Below, in pieces: positions 34,274 to 45,301 of a stretch of DNA of 64,000 nt. Each line of letters starts with the position of its first letter. Within the stretch, counting starts at the first letter, position 1. Under the pieces are notes generated by a model. That model was not told the DNA's origin, did not search any database, and saw only the letters and a program-made list of their open reading frames with translations. The DNA lies in the NCBI RefSeq assembly GCF_019059575.1, contig NW_024881829.1, forward strand, positions 284,001 to 348,000. The letters are read 5' to 3'. This stretch comes from Amphibalanus amphitrite. Lineage: Eukaryota > Arthropoda > Thecostraca > Balanomorpha > Balanidae. The translations under genes were made by a program, and so were the position numbers.

Positions 34274-35681
34274 AAATGCTTTAATATGATCCTCGCACAA
34301 GCACTGAGAAACTTAAAAAATTCATATATGTACTGTTAAGAAACTCTGGCTTGTACTAGCATGCTAAAAGGGTCGTACAATTTGTGTTTTGGAGCTGTGT
34401 TTTGACAAACGTTTTTTTTTTTTGCGAATTTTCGCCGCGCCTCGCGCCACCGATTCATAAACAGGTCAATAAGAAAAAAAGGTCAATAAGAGAGATCGCT
34501 AGTGTATGCGACTAATGCATCAGGCTAAAAGCGCGGTAACAATATCAACTTCTGGGTTTTTAAGTCGGTCGATACGCCCTCCCCCCCCCCCCAGTAAGAA
34601 ATTCCACGACGCACTTGTATAGGTGGATTTAACTAAAACTACTGAGCCGATTGACTTATAACGATAAAGCTTCATCTTAGAAACGACGAAGACAAAATGC
34701 CTTTTGATCTCGACATACTCGGTCCCCTTCCCCCGGTCGTCAGAATTCATCCATCAGATCCGGCATGTCGGCCGACCTGTAACCCCCCCCCCCCCCAAAA
34801 AAAAAACGTTCGCCTAGATCCTCCCTTGCCCTCTGTAGAGAGGAGGCCCCCGGGATCCTCCGCCCCCCCCCCCTATTGGCCAAATCCTAGGTACGTACGT
34901 GCCTGCAATTGATCGTGCATTTTAGGAGTATTCGTGTGGCTACACGACCTACAACTTCAGAAATAAAATTATGCTTCCAATGATATGCAGGATGCGGGGG
35001 TTTTGCGAAATACTATAATACTACAACAGAAATTGTTCTGTGACGGTCCTTTACCGATCACGATCGCCTACTTTGTCGATACCGCTATCGTGGCCCTAGA
35101 AGTAGTCGAGGTGTCCCTGAGACAGCCAAAAGGGAGCCATTAAACAGTCTACAATCTTTACACAAAAACTTGACTCTTCCGAAATGAAGTGGGTGATTGG
35201 TGAAAAATCAGTACCTAGATTTTAGGAAAGTGAGGGTCCCTCTAAGGAGCCCCTAAAACAGTTTGACAAACTAGGGGATAGGAATCTAAATACTGAACCA
35301 ATCAAGAAATTGAATCTCTCATCAGCCTTACGTATAAGAAGAGCATACATTTACCGTTTTGGTGGCATCACCTTGCATTTAAAAAGAGCGGGAACATACA
35401 CTGCATAAATGTGGTTGCAAAACGTTGAGCGGGAATATAAATACCTACGCCTTATTTTATAAGCCTGAACTTGGATCCAGGGGGAGAGAGTACCTAAGTC
35501 ATATCACTCCAGTCATAGACCCGCTTTTCACCACCACGGTCCACGCTCCCCCCCCCCGTCAACACGTTTTCCACTGCTGTTTTTTTTCCCTCCCCCCCCC
35601 CGGTCAGCACCTTTCGTTGCCGCCCCCACCGGCGCTCAGGACTCAGCCCCCCCCAACCTATTTTGCGATCCTACACCCCTG
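34274..35681. other. no gene recognised; ends with hAT-like right terminus
   Basis: Mixed AT-rich and C-run sequence (34570-34590, 34780-34800, 35550-35660). It stops at CCTACACCCCTG (35681), the inverse of CAGGGGTGTAGG, exactly where monomer sequence resumes. The left partner is missing, so a deletion has joined fragments between 29980 and 35681. Confidence 0.5.
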
Positions 35682-37584
35682 AGTGCAAGTCTCATGTTTA
35701 TTATTTTCATGCATTTGACGCTGGAAAGATGTGACATTATTTTTCGGACACCCTGTAATGCTTGCTCTGCCTCTGTCTCCGTCAGATATGTGCATAGATT
35801 CGGGAAAATGGATCTGAGATCCGATGCCATGGATCTAGATCTGGTATCCACTCGGATCATAGATCAAAATCCTCAGATTTGTCGAGAGATCCATTCAGAT
35901 CATAGATGTGACCCAGCAGTTTTGTCGAGAGATCCTCCCTGCCTCCATCCTTTTTCCCTCCCTCCCTCACTTCCACTCTCTGACTGTCGCTCACTGACCC
36001 AATCATATGCTCACTTACCCCTCCCCATCTGCCTGTCTCTCTCCCCTCCCCGCTGACCCAATCATATAATGCTTTAAACCTTCCCATCTGTCTCTCTCCC
36101 TCCCCTCCCCGTCTCATTTATCACATTTCATCGCTCGCTCGCTCCCTCCCTCCCTCTCCCTCCCATCCCTTCTTATCCCCTCCCTCCACTTATCCCCTCC
36201 CTCTCCCCCCTTCCCCTCCCCTCATATCCCCTCTTGGTACTTGAAAAGTACGGACTTCTCTGCCCTCGCCGTAGATGCATATCTGCGTCTCAGATACGTA
36301 TCTGATTCGCTCTCTGTAGGTAGTTTAAAAGTAAGTAGATAATGGATGCTTCCCTACCCGCTCCGCCCCGCTCCGCCCCTACCCTTCCCGTTTCTGCCTA
36401 ACCCTCCCTGCCTGCTTCCATCCATCTTCCCTCCCCTTCCCTCACTTCCACTCTCTGACTGTCGCTCACTGACTCAATGATAAACTCATTTTCCCTACCC
36501 ATATGGCTCTCTCCCTCCCCTCCCAGTCTCCTTTAGCACACATCTTCGCTCCCTCCACCCCTCCTCTTCCCTTCCCTCCCAACTGCTCCCATCCTTTCCC
36601 TCCTCTCCAATACCATCTTTGTATTTGAAAAAAGTACTGGCTTCTTCTTCGCCCGCACCGCAGATACATATACGTTTTTATATCCCAGTTACCGAAGCTA
36701 TATATTAAGGTACGCTCTCGGCAGGTAGTTAAACAGTAAGTACTGGGTGCTTCCCGCCCACCTCCGACACTAGTACTTAGACATGATCGATAATATTTCA
36801 GTATTTTGTGGAATTCTGTAACCAACCTATCTCAAATTTAAGCGCCATACCTCGTCAAGCTCCGCCACCCTCTCCAACTACCCTTTTTCCCTGCAACCCC
36901 CTATCCCGGCCCCGAACCCCCCTCGCATCCCTTGCCCCATCCCCCTACGCTCCGCCGCTCATGATCGGTAATGTGTTCAGTGCTAAAGATGATAAACACG
37001 GTGATGATAAACCGTGATGATAAACACGGTGACCCAAAATCAAAATCAAAATCAAATTCTCGTCCCGCGCCGTAGATGCATATCTGCGTCGCAGATACGT
37101 ATCTGATTCGCTTGCGGTGGGTAGTATAAAAAGCAAGTAGATAATGGATGCTTTCCCGCCCCGCTCCGCCCCGCTCTGCACCTACCCTTTCCGTTTTTCC
37201 ATAACCCTCCCTCCCTGCTTCCATCCCTCTTCCCTCCTCTACCCACCCTTCCCATCCCCTCCCTCCCCTCATCCCCTCCCGCTCTACCCTTCTCCTCCCC
37301 TCACATCCCCTCTTGGTACTTGAAAAGTACGGACTTCTCTGCCCGCGCCGTAGATGCATATCTGCGTCTCATATACGTATCAGATTCGCTCTCTGTAGGT
37401 AGTTTAAAAAGTAAGTAGATAATGGATGCTTCCCCGCCCCGCTCCGCCCCGCTCCGCCCCGCTCCGCCTCAACCCTTCCCGTTTTTCCCTAACCCTCCCT
37501 GCCTGCTTCCATCCCTCTTCCCTCCCCTTCCGTCCCTTCCACTCTCTGACGGTCGCTCACTGATTCAATGATAAACTCATTTAT
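35682..37584 (+). repeat. monomer C 3' half and shortened monomer D
   Basis: Resumes within the Tc1 tail (CTCATGTTTATTATTTTCATG), then GATC block and pyrimidine tract. The next unit begins at 36501. In it the Tc1 relic is missing: the sequence jumps near 37045 from the AAAATCAA motif to TTCTCGTCCCGCGCCG, a ~1.6 kb deletion. It stops at 37584, where the tandem composite insertion enters. Confidence 0.75.
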
Positions 37585-38695
37585 ATAACTATTCTATTTG
37601 CGTGGGTTTGCGGGTTTTTTGAAGTGCTCAGTTTTTGCAGCGAGCTTTTTCTCTTAGGGCCTGCGAGATACCCCCGCACCAACATATCTCTTAAGCATTG
37701 GCTTCAGACACAGGAATGCGGCTGATTCACGTGCTTTTGTGAGCGAGGTGCTTCCATCCGGGAGAAATTCGCCGTCCCCATATGCTTAACACAGAGCCGA
37801 GCGGTGGCTGACAGGTGGCCGGCTCTCGGGAGATCGGCAGCCGACACTCGAAAAATCGACAAGCCGCCGCTGAATGCGCGTGCGAAGATGAGCGGGGTAC
37901 CGCCGTTCCGGAGATCTCGGCAGCCGGCGGCCGGCCCGGGCCGGCGGCCCGCCGTAAATGAACAGTCGGGGGAGATGCTGCCACCTGTGCAGTCGACCGG
38001 CACGCACGCTTGATAGGTGCTGCCAGCTGGCGGCAGCATCTCATGCCACCTAACGGCCGGCCCCCAGCGGCCAGGCCACAGAAACGGCGGAGCGGCAGAA
38101 AGGCGCCGTGACGTCACTGGTGGCCAACAGTTCATATGACGTCACTGGCGACTGACAGCATTTCGTTGATACTTATATCTCAGATTCTAGATGTTAGATC
38201 GACACCGGACAAGCACCGATCGATCACAAACTTGGGCGGTGGACCTTGGGGGGGGGGGGGGGGGGGCAGCAGCCTGGAATAGAGTGGCAAGTTTTCCTAC
38301 CTGACGAACACGGAACTATCCCGAAGTAGAAAACTATCCCGAAGTACCAGGCAAGTACCAAGTACCTTTGCAAGTACTAAACAAGTACAAAGTATCTTTG
38401 CAAGTACCAAGCAAGTACCAAGTACTTTTGCAATTACCAAGCAAGTACCAAGTACTTTGGCAAATACCGAGTACTTATGCAAATACCAAGCAAGTACCAA
38501 GTACTTTGGCAAGTACCGAGTACTTTGGCAAGTACCAAGCAAGTACCAAGTACTTTTGCAAGTTAAGCAAATTTTTCGCGAATAACGAAACTTCTAGACG
38601 TCCGATCGTCACCGGAAAAAAACCCTTCGATCCCAAATTTTCTCCCGAATCTTTTTATGGCCAAAGCGACGCGGAGCGAGCGCAAGATATCTTGT
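37585..38695 (+). mobile_element. DINE/Helentron-like unit 1
   Basis: Starts ATAACTATTCTATTTGCG and ends GCAAGATATCTTGT. Order: conserved block A (to about 38150, including CCGGCTCTCGGGAGATCGGC); a minisatellite of CAAGTACCAAGCAAGTAC units (38343-38566); conserved block B (TTCTAGACGTCCGATCGTCA on) with a terminal AAGATATCTT palindrome. This block A / tandem repeats / block B plan with a 3' stem is that of DINE-1-type Helentron derivatives. The assignment is inference; no Rep/helicase is present. Confidence 0.55.
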
Positions 38696-39190
38696 ATAAC
38701 TATTCTATTTGCGTCGGTTTGTGGGTTTTTTCAAGTGCTCAGTTTTTGCAGCGAGCTTTTTCTCTTAGGGCTTGCGAGATAGCCGCGGAACCACACATCT
38801 CTTAAGCATTGGCTTCAGACACAGGAATGCGGCTGATTCACGTGACAAACTCGATGGCGGTCCCTCCATTCCGGAGAAATTCGCCGTCCCTATATGCAAT
38901 CCACAGAGCCGAGCGGCGGATGACAGGTGGCCGGCTCTCGGGAGATCGGCAGGCGCCACTCGAAAAATCGGCAAGCCGCCGCCGAATGCGCGTGCGAAAA
39001 TGAGGGGGTACCGCCGTTCCGGAGATCCCGGCAGCCGGCGGCCGGCCGGCCGCCGTAAATGCCCAGTCGGGGCAGGTGCTGCCACCTGCGCAGTCGGCCG
39101 GCCCGTGCGGCAGTGCGTGGTAGTTCCGCTGGCGGCCGCCAGAGGGATATCGCCACGCGCGTCGTCACTAACCATGCGAATCTAAGGTGG

Positions 39191-39330
39191 CGTTCGATGT
39201 CTTCCGGACGGCAAAGATTCTTTGCCGTTCGGCCAATCCCGTCCAAGGTTAGCGGGGGCTCGGCTGCGGTTATGGAACGTGATTGGCCGAACGGCGTAGA
39301 ATCTTTGCCGTCCGAGAGACATCGAACGTG
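39191..39330. repeat. inverted repeat, ~50-bp arms
   Basis: CGTTCGATGTCTTCCGGACG at 39191 pairs with the right arm ending 39328. Few mismatches, ~38-bp loop. A small foldback insertion in unit 2. Confidence 0.8.
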
Positions 39331-39562
39331 GGGTAAGAAAAGTTAAATAACTTGAATAAGAGTGAGGGTAAAGCCAGAATTTTAGCGGCGAATGAGGGCG
39401 AATAGCAAAGGGATCCAACACAGCCATCTGTATTTACTGTATTTACCCTTTTCAGTCAGCGATAAGCCCCAGCAATCGCACCGCTCTAAAACTCGCAAGC
39501 TGTTAACCGTGCAGGGTATTCCATTATAACCACCCACCGGCTCTGAAACACATATATGACCG

Positions 39563-40045
39563 CAGAATAGGTAGGACGCGAAAAGCCGTAGGGGAAATAT
39601 AGGTAGGTGAAACACAATTCAGATTGGGAACAAAACCTACTCATTTTGCGAGCAATTCATTGAAAATACGGCGAAGCGATCTGTGCCCCAGACAATTTCC
39701 AGCAATTATTGGTAGTCTAAAAACGTCTGATTTAAACGTCAGAAAGTAACAGGTTTTTTCGCGGTATTTAGGCAAGTTAATACCAAGTATTTTAGAATAT
39801 ATGATAGCAGAATAGGTAGGACGCGAAAAGCAATAGGGGAAGTATAGGAAGGTGAAACACAATTCAAATTGGAAGCAAAAACAACTCGAATAGCAAGCAA
39901 TTCATTGAAAATACAGCGAAGCGATCTGAGACCCAGACAATTTCCAGGAATTATTGGTCGTCTAAAAACGTCTGATTTAAACGTCAGAAAGTAACAAGTT
40001 TTTCGCGGTATTTAGGCAAGTTAATACCAAGTATTTTAGAACAAG
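39563..40045 (+). repeat. two ~243-bp direct repeats
   Basis: CGCAGAATAGGTAGGACGCG (near 39563) recurs as AGCAGAATAGGTAGGACGCG (near 39805), with long similarity after it, including AAAACGTCTGATTTAAACGT in both. Confidence 0.85.
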
Positions 40046-40292
40046 TTCTTTGCGGTATTTAGGCAAGTAAATACCTTTGGCAAATTTTCAGTACATTAGC
40101 AAGTTTTCAGTACATTACCAAGTAGCAGGTGATACAGCAGGCTGGCAGGTATTTTGGCAAGTTCAACAAGTTTTTCGCGAATATCTAAGCTTCTAGACGT
40201 CCGATCAACACGGGACGAACACCAATCGGTCCCAAATTTTCTCCTTAATATTTTATGGCCAACGCGACGCGTAGCGAGCCAAGAGAGCTTGT

Positions 40293-41586
40293 ATAAATAT
40301 TCTATTTGCGTCGGTTTGCGGGTTTTTTGAAACGCTCAGTTTTTGCAGCGAGCTTTTTCTCTTAGGGCCTGCGAGATAGCCGCGGACAGACAATCTCTTC
40401 AACATTGCGCGCCACACAGGAATGCGGCTGATTCACGTGCTTTTGTGAGCGAGGTGCTTCTATCCAGGAGAAATTCGCCGTCCCCATATGCTTAACACAG
40501 AGCCGAGCGGCGGCTGGCAGGTGGCCGGCTCTCGGGAGATCGGCAGCCGACACTCGAAAAATCGACAACCCGCCGCTGAATGCACGTGCGAAAATGAGCG
40601 GGGTACCGCTGCTCCGGAGGTCCCGGCGGCCGGAAATGTAGGTTTGACGTACATCTCGGAAAAGTGAGGTGAGATACGGCCAGAAATGAGAGTGGTTCCC
40701 TCCGTTCTGAAGATTTTGATCGGGGCGCCGATTGAAAAAATTCGCCGTGCATATCTCGGCTTATTGACGACCGATTGACACGGGACAAGCACCGATCGAT
40801 ACCAAATGGCTGTGTGTGTGTGTGGGGGGGGGGGGGGAGTAGAGGAATGTGGCTGAATCACGCGCGGTTGTGAGTGAGGTACCCCCAGTTTGAAGATTCG
40901 GCTGTAGAATATGTAGTTTTAAATGCGTAGGTTTGACGTACATCTCGGAAAAGTGAGATACGGCCAGAAATGAGCGTGGGTCCCTCCGTTCTGAAGATTC
41001 TGATTGGCGCCGATTGAAATAATTCGCCGTGCATATCTCGGCTTATTCACGACCGATTGACACGGGACAAACACCGATCGATACCAAATGGCGGGGGGGG
41101 GGGCGGGAGAAGAGTGGCAAGTTTTCCTACCCGACGAACCCGGAATTATCCCGAAGGGGGGAGGGGAGTAGAGTGGCAAGTTTTCCTACACGACGAACCC
41201 AGAATTATTCCGAAGGGGGGAGTAGAGTGGCAAGTTTTCATGCTGCAACTACCAAGCAAATACCAAGTACATTGGCAGGTACCGAGTACTTTTGCAAGTG
41301 CCAAGCAAGTACCAAGACTTTTACAAGTACCAAGCAAGTACCAAGTACCAAGTACTTATGCAAATACCAAGCAAGTACCAAGTACTTATGCAAATACCAA
41401 GCAAGTACCAAGTATTTTGGCAAGTACCAAGCAAGTACCAAGTACTTTTGCAGGTTCAGCAAGTTTTCGCGAATATCGAAGCTTCTAGACGTTCGATCGT
41501 CACCGGAAAAACACCAATCGATCCTAAATTTTCTCCCGAATCATTTTATGGCCAAAGCGACGCGGAGCGAGCGCAAGATATCTTGT
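40293..41586 (+). mobile_element. DINE/Helentron-like unit 3
   Basis: Begins ATAAATATTCTATTTGCG and ends GATATCTTGT directly against resumed monomer sequence (CCCTACCC at 41587). Block A is followed by a partial duplication (a CGTACATCTCGGAAAAGTGA motif at 40649 and 40937), then a CAAGTACCAAGCAAGTAC minisatellite (41249-41455) and block B. Confidence 0.55.
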
Positions 41587-42339
41587 CCCTACCCATATGT
41601 CTTTCACCCTCCCCTCGCAGTATCCTTTAGCACACTTCTTCGCTTCCTCCACCCCTACTCTTCCCCTCCCTCCCAACTGCTCCCAGCCTTTCCCTCCTCT
41701 CCAATCCCATCTTTGTACCTATTTGAAAAAGTACTGGCTTCTTCTTCGCCCGCACCGCAGATGCATATACGTTTTTATGTCCCAGTTACTGAAGCTATAT
41801 ATGAAGTTTCGCTCTCGGCAGGTAGTTTTAACAGTAAGTACTGGGTGCTTCCCGCCCACCTCCGACACTAGTACTCAGACATGATCGATAATATTTCAGT
41901 ATTTTGTGGAATTCTGAAACCAACCTATCTCAAATATAAGCGCCATACCTCGTCAAGCTCCTCCCCCCTCTCCAACTCCCCTTTCTCCCCGCAGCCCTCT
42001 ATCCCGGCCCCGAACCTCCCCCCTCGCCTCCCCCGCCCCATCCCCCTACGCTCCGCCACTCATGATCGGTGATGTTTTCAGTGCTATAGGTATCATACAC
42101 GGTGACCCAAATCAATGTCACATCCTCCCACAACCTTTATTTTGCCTAATACGGCGTAATTTCAATATAATTTCGGCGTTACTTGCTCCTAGAGACCTTA
42201 TTGGCTGCATTCTAGTCACGTGACCTTCGAATTTGTGTGGCCCTGACTGGTCAAGTGGTTAACGGAGGCTATTTTCGGGGCAGTAGCCAGGGCGAGTGGA
42301 CCAGGTCTGATTGTTGTGCAGTTTTGTCCGCGATAACAA

Positions 42340-43025
42340 AACTGCACAACAAATCGTCTTGCAACGGGGCAGTCGGCATAGTTGCCGGCGGCATGGCCCA
42401 CAGCCAGGTCGCCGAGGCACTGGGCATGAGTTACTGCACGATTTGGCGCTGGTTGTCATGTGACAGAAGCGGATAGACGCCTGAGAACCAGCTAGGTCGC
42501 GACAGGAAGAATTCCGCCAGTCTGGTAGCGCAGATCATTATCGCGAAGTGTGGAGCTTAAGACGGGCAAATCCAACAGGAAACTGGCAAGTAGGCTGACT
42601 GATAAGGGTCATCCAGTTTCCAAGTCGACAAGCCATCCATACCTACCCGAGGTTGTCTCTTAAGCTGAAGCCCACCAAGCCACGTCTCCAGCTGAAAACT
42701 TCTGCTGAACATGTCCAGGGCCATCTTTCAACAGGTCGGCGCCTCGGCTTATCAAGCAAAAACGACGCAGGACTGGTGCTCATCGAACTTCCCAGCATTC
42801 TGGGAGAAGGACAAATTGACGGGGAATAGCTCGATAGAAAATCTTAGGGCGAGCGTCCGGTAAGAGGTTAACAAAATGGATCAATGATAACCTGAAAGCA
42901 CGCTGACCAGGAACGTTGGATCTGTCCGGTCCAAAATCAGTCTACAGAAGCTGGACATATTGATTTCTGATGTCCCGGACCGTATGCTTACCCGTATCAG
43001 GGAGAAGGTGGGATAGAAATGTAAG
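42340..43025 (+). pseudogene. Tc1-like transposase relic D
   Basis: Reads NGAVGIVAGGMAHSQVAEAL then TIWRWLSCDRSG and a TAG. The start codon is changed to ATA. Later pieces match relic B (FPAFWEKDKL near 42795; DRMLTRIREKVG near 42980). Upstream of the HTH an extra segment forms an inverted duplication (42309-42354): GATTGTTGTGCAGTTTTG against its complement, absent from the other copies. Dead. Confidence 0.75.
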
Positions 43026-43166
43026 AAAAGTGCAACTCTTATGATTATTATTTTCATGCATTTGACGCTGGAAGGTGTGAAATTATTTTTAGGACACCCT
43101 CTAAGGCTCGTTCTGCCTCTGTCTCCGTCAGATATGTGCATGGATCCGGGAAAATGGATCTGAGAT

Positions 43167-43349
43167 CAGGGAACGATTCGCGTTGGCGCACTAAGGCCCT
43201 AGTGAAACTTGATTTCAAGCGTCACTATGCGATTTCGGTTCGCGCTGAGCCACTAGCCGATTGGTGTAAAATACCGCTTAGTGTCACTACATTCAAGTGT
43301 CACTTGGCCGCCTAGTCTTACTAGCTTCCTAGTGCGCCATCTCGAATCG
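43167..43349. mobile_element. ~183-bp MITE inside monomer E
   Basis: Left CAGGGAACGATTCGCGTTGG and inverted right CGGGGGCCGATTCGAGATGG share most bases and both continue CGCACTA. It replaces the expected monomer text after CTGAGATC. No clear TSD. Confidence 0.55.
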
Positions 43350-43711
43350 GCCCCCGAAACCATGGATCTAGATCTGGGAACCACTCGGATCTTAGATCCA
43401 AACCCTTAATTTTGTCGAGAGATCCACTCAGATCAAAGATCTGACCCATCAATTTTGTCGAGAGATCTTCTTCCATCCCTCTTACCTCCCTCCCTCACTT
43501 CCACTCTCTGACTGTCGCTCACTGACCCAATTATATACTCAGTTACCGCTCCCCATCTGTCTGTCTCCCTCCCTTCCCCGCTGCACAGTGGGGATTTTTC
43601 CGATCTAGCGCCTATTAATTCAAAAAATATTTTTTGGATTTTTGTTTATTTTTTGTGTCAGTAGGGCTAAGAAATGTCTGAATTTTTCATATATGGCATT
43701 GTTTTATCTGT

Positions 43712-43990
43712 ATGTCCACAGCAAAACTAGGAAAAATGCGCCCAAAGTTCACACCCATGCGTGATTACTCAATGGGCTCAGCAAGGCCCGAAAGTATAGC
43801 TCAATTTCATTGTCCTGTCCTGTTGGTTTTAATCTTGCGAGGTCTTAAAGTTGCATATCGTCTGAAAGGCACCTTTATTAGGAATGGAATGGCAAACAGA
43901 AAGTATGCCACAACCTTCCTAAGGTCACAGAAATGCCCTATACAAAAAATCCTTACAGACGCCATATTGAAGGAATGGTATTCTAAATAA
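43712..43990 (+). CDS. hypothetical ORF inside the CACAGTG element
   Basis: 92 codons, MSTAKLGKMRPKFTPMRDYS at the N-terminus. Not recognised: I see no RAG1, Transib, hAT or zinc-finger motif. It lies just inside the left end of the element, where a transposase or accessory ORF could sit, and is the only longer open frame outside the nested TTAA element. Basic and hydrophobic stretches alternate. It may simply be chance. Confidence 0.2.
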   Translation: MSTAKLGKMRPKFTPMRDYSMGSARPESIAQFHCPVLLVLILRGLKVAYRLKGTFIRNGMANRKYATTFLRSQKCPIQKILTDAILKEWYSK

Positions 43991-44292
43991 ATGTAGGAAA
44001 TCAACAATGTTCTCCACACTTTTCCACTCCGAAATATATCCTATCGAATTCGCCACTTTCTTCTGCACAAGACAACGCCTAGTTTGGCTGCCGAAACTTG
44101 CCTGAACACGGAATATTCACATTAGAGTATCTTAACACCCCACTCGAGGAGCGCTAGGGCAAACAGCACGATATAGGTATGTTCCGGACATACGCGAATA
44201 ATTTTACTTCGTGGTTTATTTGATGCATATTTTCTGAGACACATTCATTAGGAATAGGATGACAAGCGTAAATTATACATACCGTAACCTTA

Positions 44293-45170
44293 TTAACCAT
44301 CGCACTTGTGGGGAGGGGGAGGGGGAAGGGGTCGGATAAAACCCCATGGTTTTCCGCAAATTACTCGCGCAAAAAGCGGCCGATCGCGCCGAAACTTTCG
44401 GTACCCTCGAGATTATCAATTTTACATCTAACCTAAAAATTTCATGACTCTGACCCAACTGACCTTTGACCTGTGGCATATTTCTCGAGACCATGTTTGG
44501 CCGGAATCGCGATTCGGCGTATGCCAGCTCACATTATCCGCGGTTTCCAGTCTTTTTGTGGTTTTAAACGTTCAAATATGTGAAATGATGTTGGTGCCAT
44601 GCATAATGGTGGGAGTCAAGGTCACGTGAAGGTCAAGTCAAGGTCATTGACCTTTTGATGATCTTGGTTCACTTTTTCGAGTTTTACTTGTTTCTTGGGT
44701 AGTTTTTGGTGCTGATTTCGATTTTAGCAGCCATTTGAATATTTACGAAGTAGTTCTAGTGCCTTCGTTCCATGTTACGAAGCTATCAGTAGTAGGTGAC
44801 ACTTCTATGGATGGCCGGCAGGACGCCTACTAATTGATCTAGCGTGACCTGACCCGACCTGGCCTAAATGCATGAAGACATCGTCTGTGATCAAAACTAA
44901 CATGAAATTCGTGATCAGCACCCCAAAATACCCCGTAACACCCTAACTTTGCGAAGTTTCAAGAGGTCTCGATTTCCCAACTTTAGTTAGGTCTTTAAAC
45001 TGACTTGGAAAGTCAGCTTATGACCTTGGACTTTGAAATTGGATATATTCGGCCTAATTTCGTCATAGGCAGCACGCTTGACTTTTCCGCGAAGCTCTAG
45101 CTTGATCAGGGGCCAAACGGCTGAGCGGGGGGTCCAATTGAACCCCCTATAGGTACTATGTTGATTATGC
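44293..45170 (-). mobile_element. TTAA element T7, reversed T4 relative
   Basis: TTAACCATCGCACTTGTGGG at 44293 starts it. Read on the minus strand, the body parallels T4 (GGCCCCTGATCAAGCTAGAG, then the AGGTCA clusters). The other end (G-run/C-run near 45125-45155) has lost its terminal TTAA, so the right limit is approximate. No coding capacity. Confidence 0.7.
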
Positions 45171-45301
45171 ACATTTACAGGTAAAATTCTCACCAGGACA
45201 CACCACCCAACATCTGTGCACAATCTGGCTACAATTCTACCTATGGTTTGCCCTCTACGAATAAATAGGTGCTAGATCGGAAAAATCCCCACTGTGCGCT
45301 G

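Larger units (their letters stand above)
38696..40292 (+). mobile_element. DINE/Helentron-like unit 2
   Basis: Begins ATAACTATTC immediately after the end of unit 1 and repeats block A (38720-39130). It carries extra cargo: a ~140-bp hairpin (39191-39330) and a ~243-bp direct duplication (39563-about 39805 and 39806-about 40045). Its minisatellite is short (40040-40150) before block B. It ends in a diverged AGAGAGCTTGT. Confidence 0.55.
41587..43583 (+). repeat. monomer E, first part
   Basis: Resumes exactly at CCCTACCCATATG, as expected after removing the 37585-41586 block from between CTCATTTAT (37584) and CCCTACCC. Contains Tc1-like relic D and the GATC block. Interrupted at 43167 by a small MITE and at 43584 by the CACAGTG element. 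Confidence 0.8.
43584..45296. mobile_element. CACAGTG-ended element with 5-bp TSD (Transib/RAG-like or hAT5-like)
   Basis: Ends CACAGTGGGGATTTTTCCGA (43584) and its exact inverse (ending 45296); similarity continues to ~33 bp with one mismatch. CGCTG flanks both sides (43579-43583, 45297-45301). The empty site CCCCGCTGACCCAATC survives near 22461 and 36050. A CACWRTG start and a GC-rich 5-bp TSD are Transib features, and CACAGTG equals the V(D)J heptamer; but some hAT clades also make 5-bp TSDs. No RAG1-like protein is encoded. A TTAA element (44293) is nested inside. Confidence 0.82.

Noticed and set aside
30830..35681. CAGGGGCGTCG (30830) and CCTACACCCCTG (35681) as one hAT element
   Set aside because: Ends agree only over ~9 bases and flanking octamers (GCAGTGAC, AGTGCAAG) do not match.
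41029..41871. 280-codon ORF with STKQVPSTKY repeats
   Set aside because: Frame runs through the CAAGTACCAAG minisatellite and CT-rich monomer sequence; a repeat artefact.
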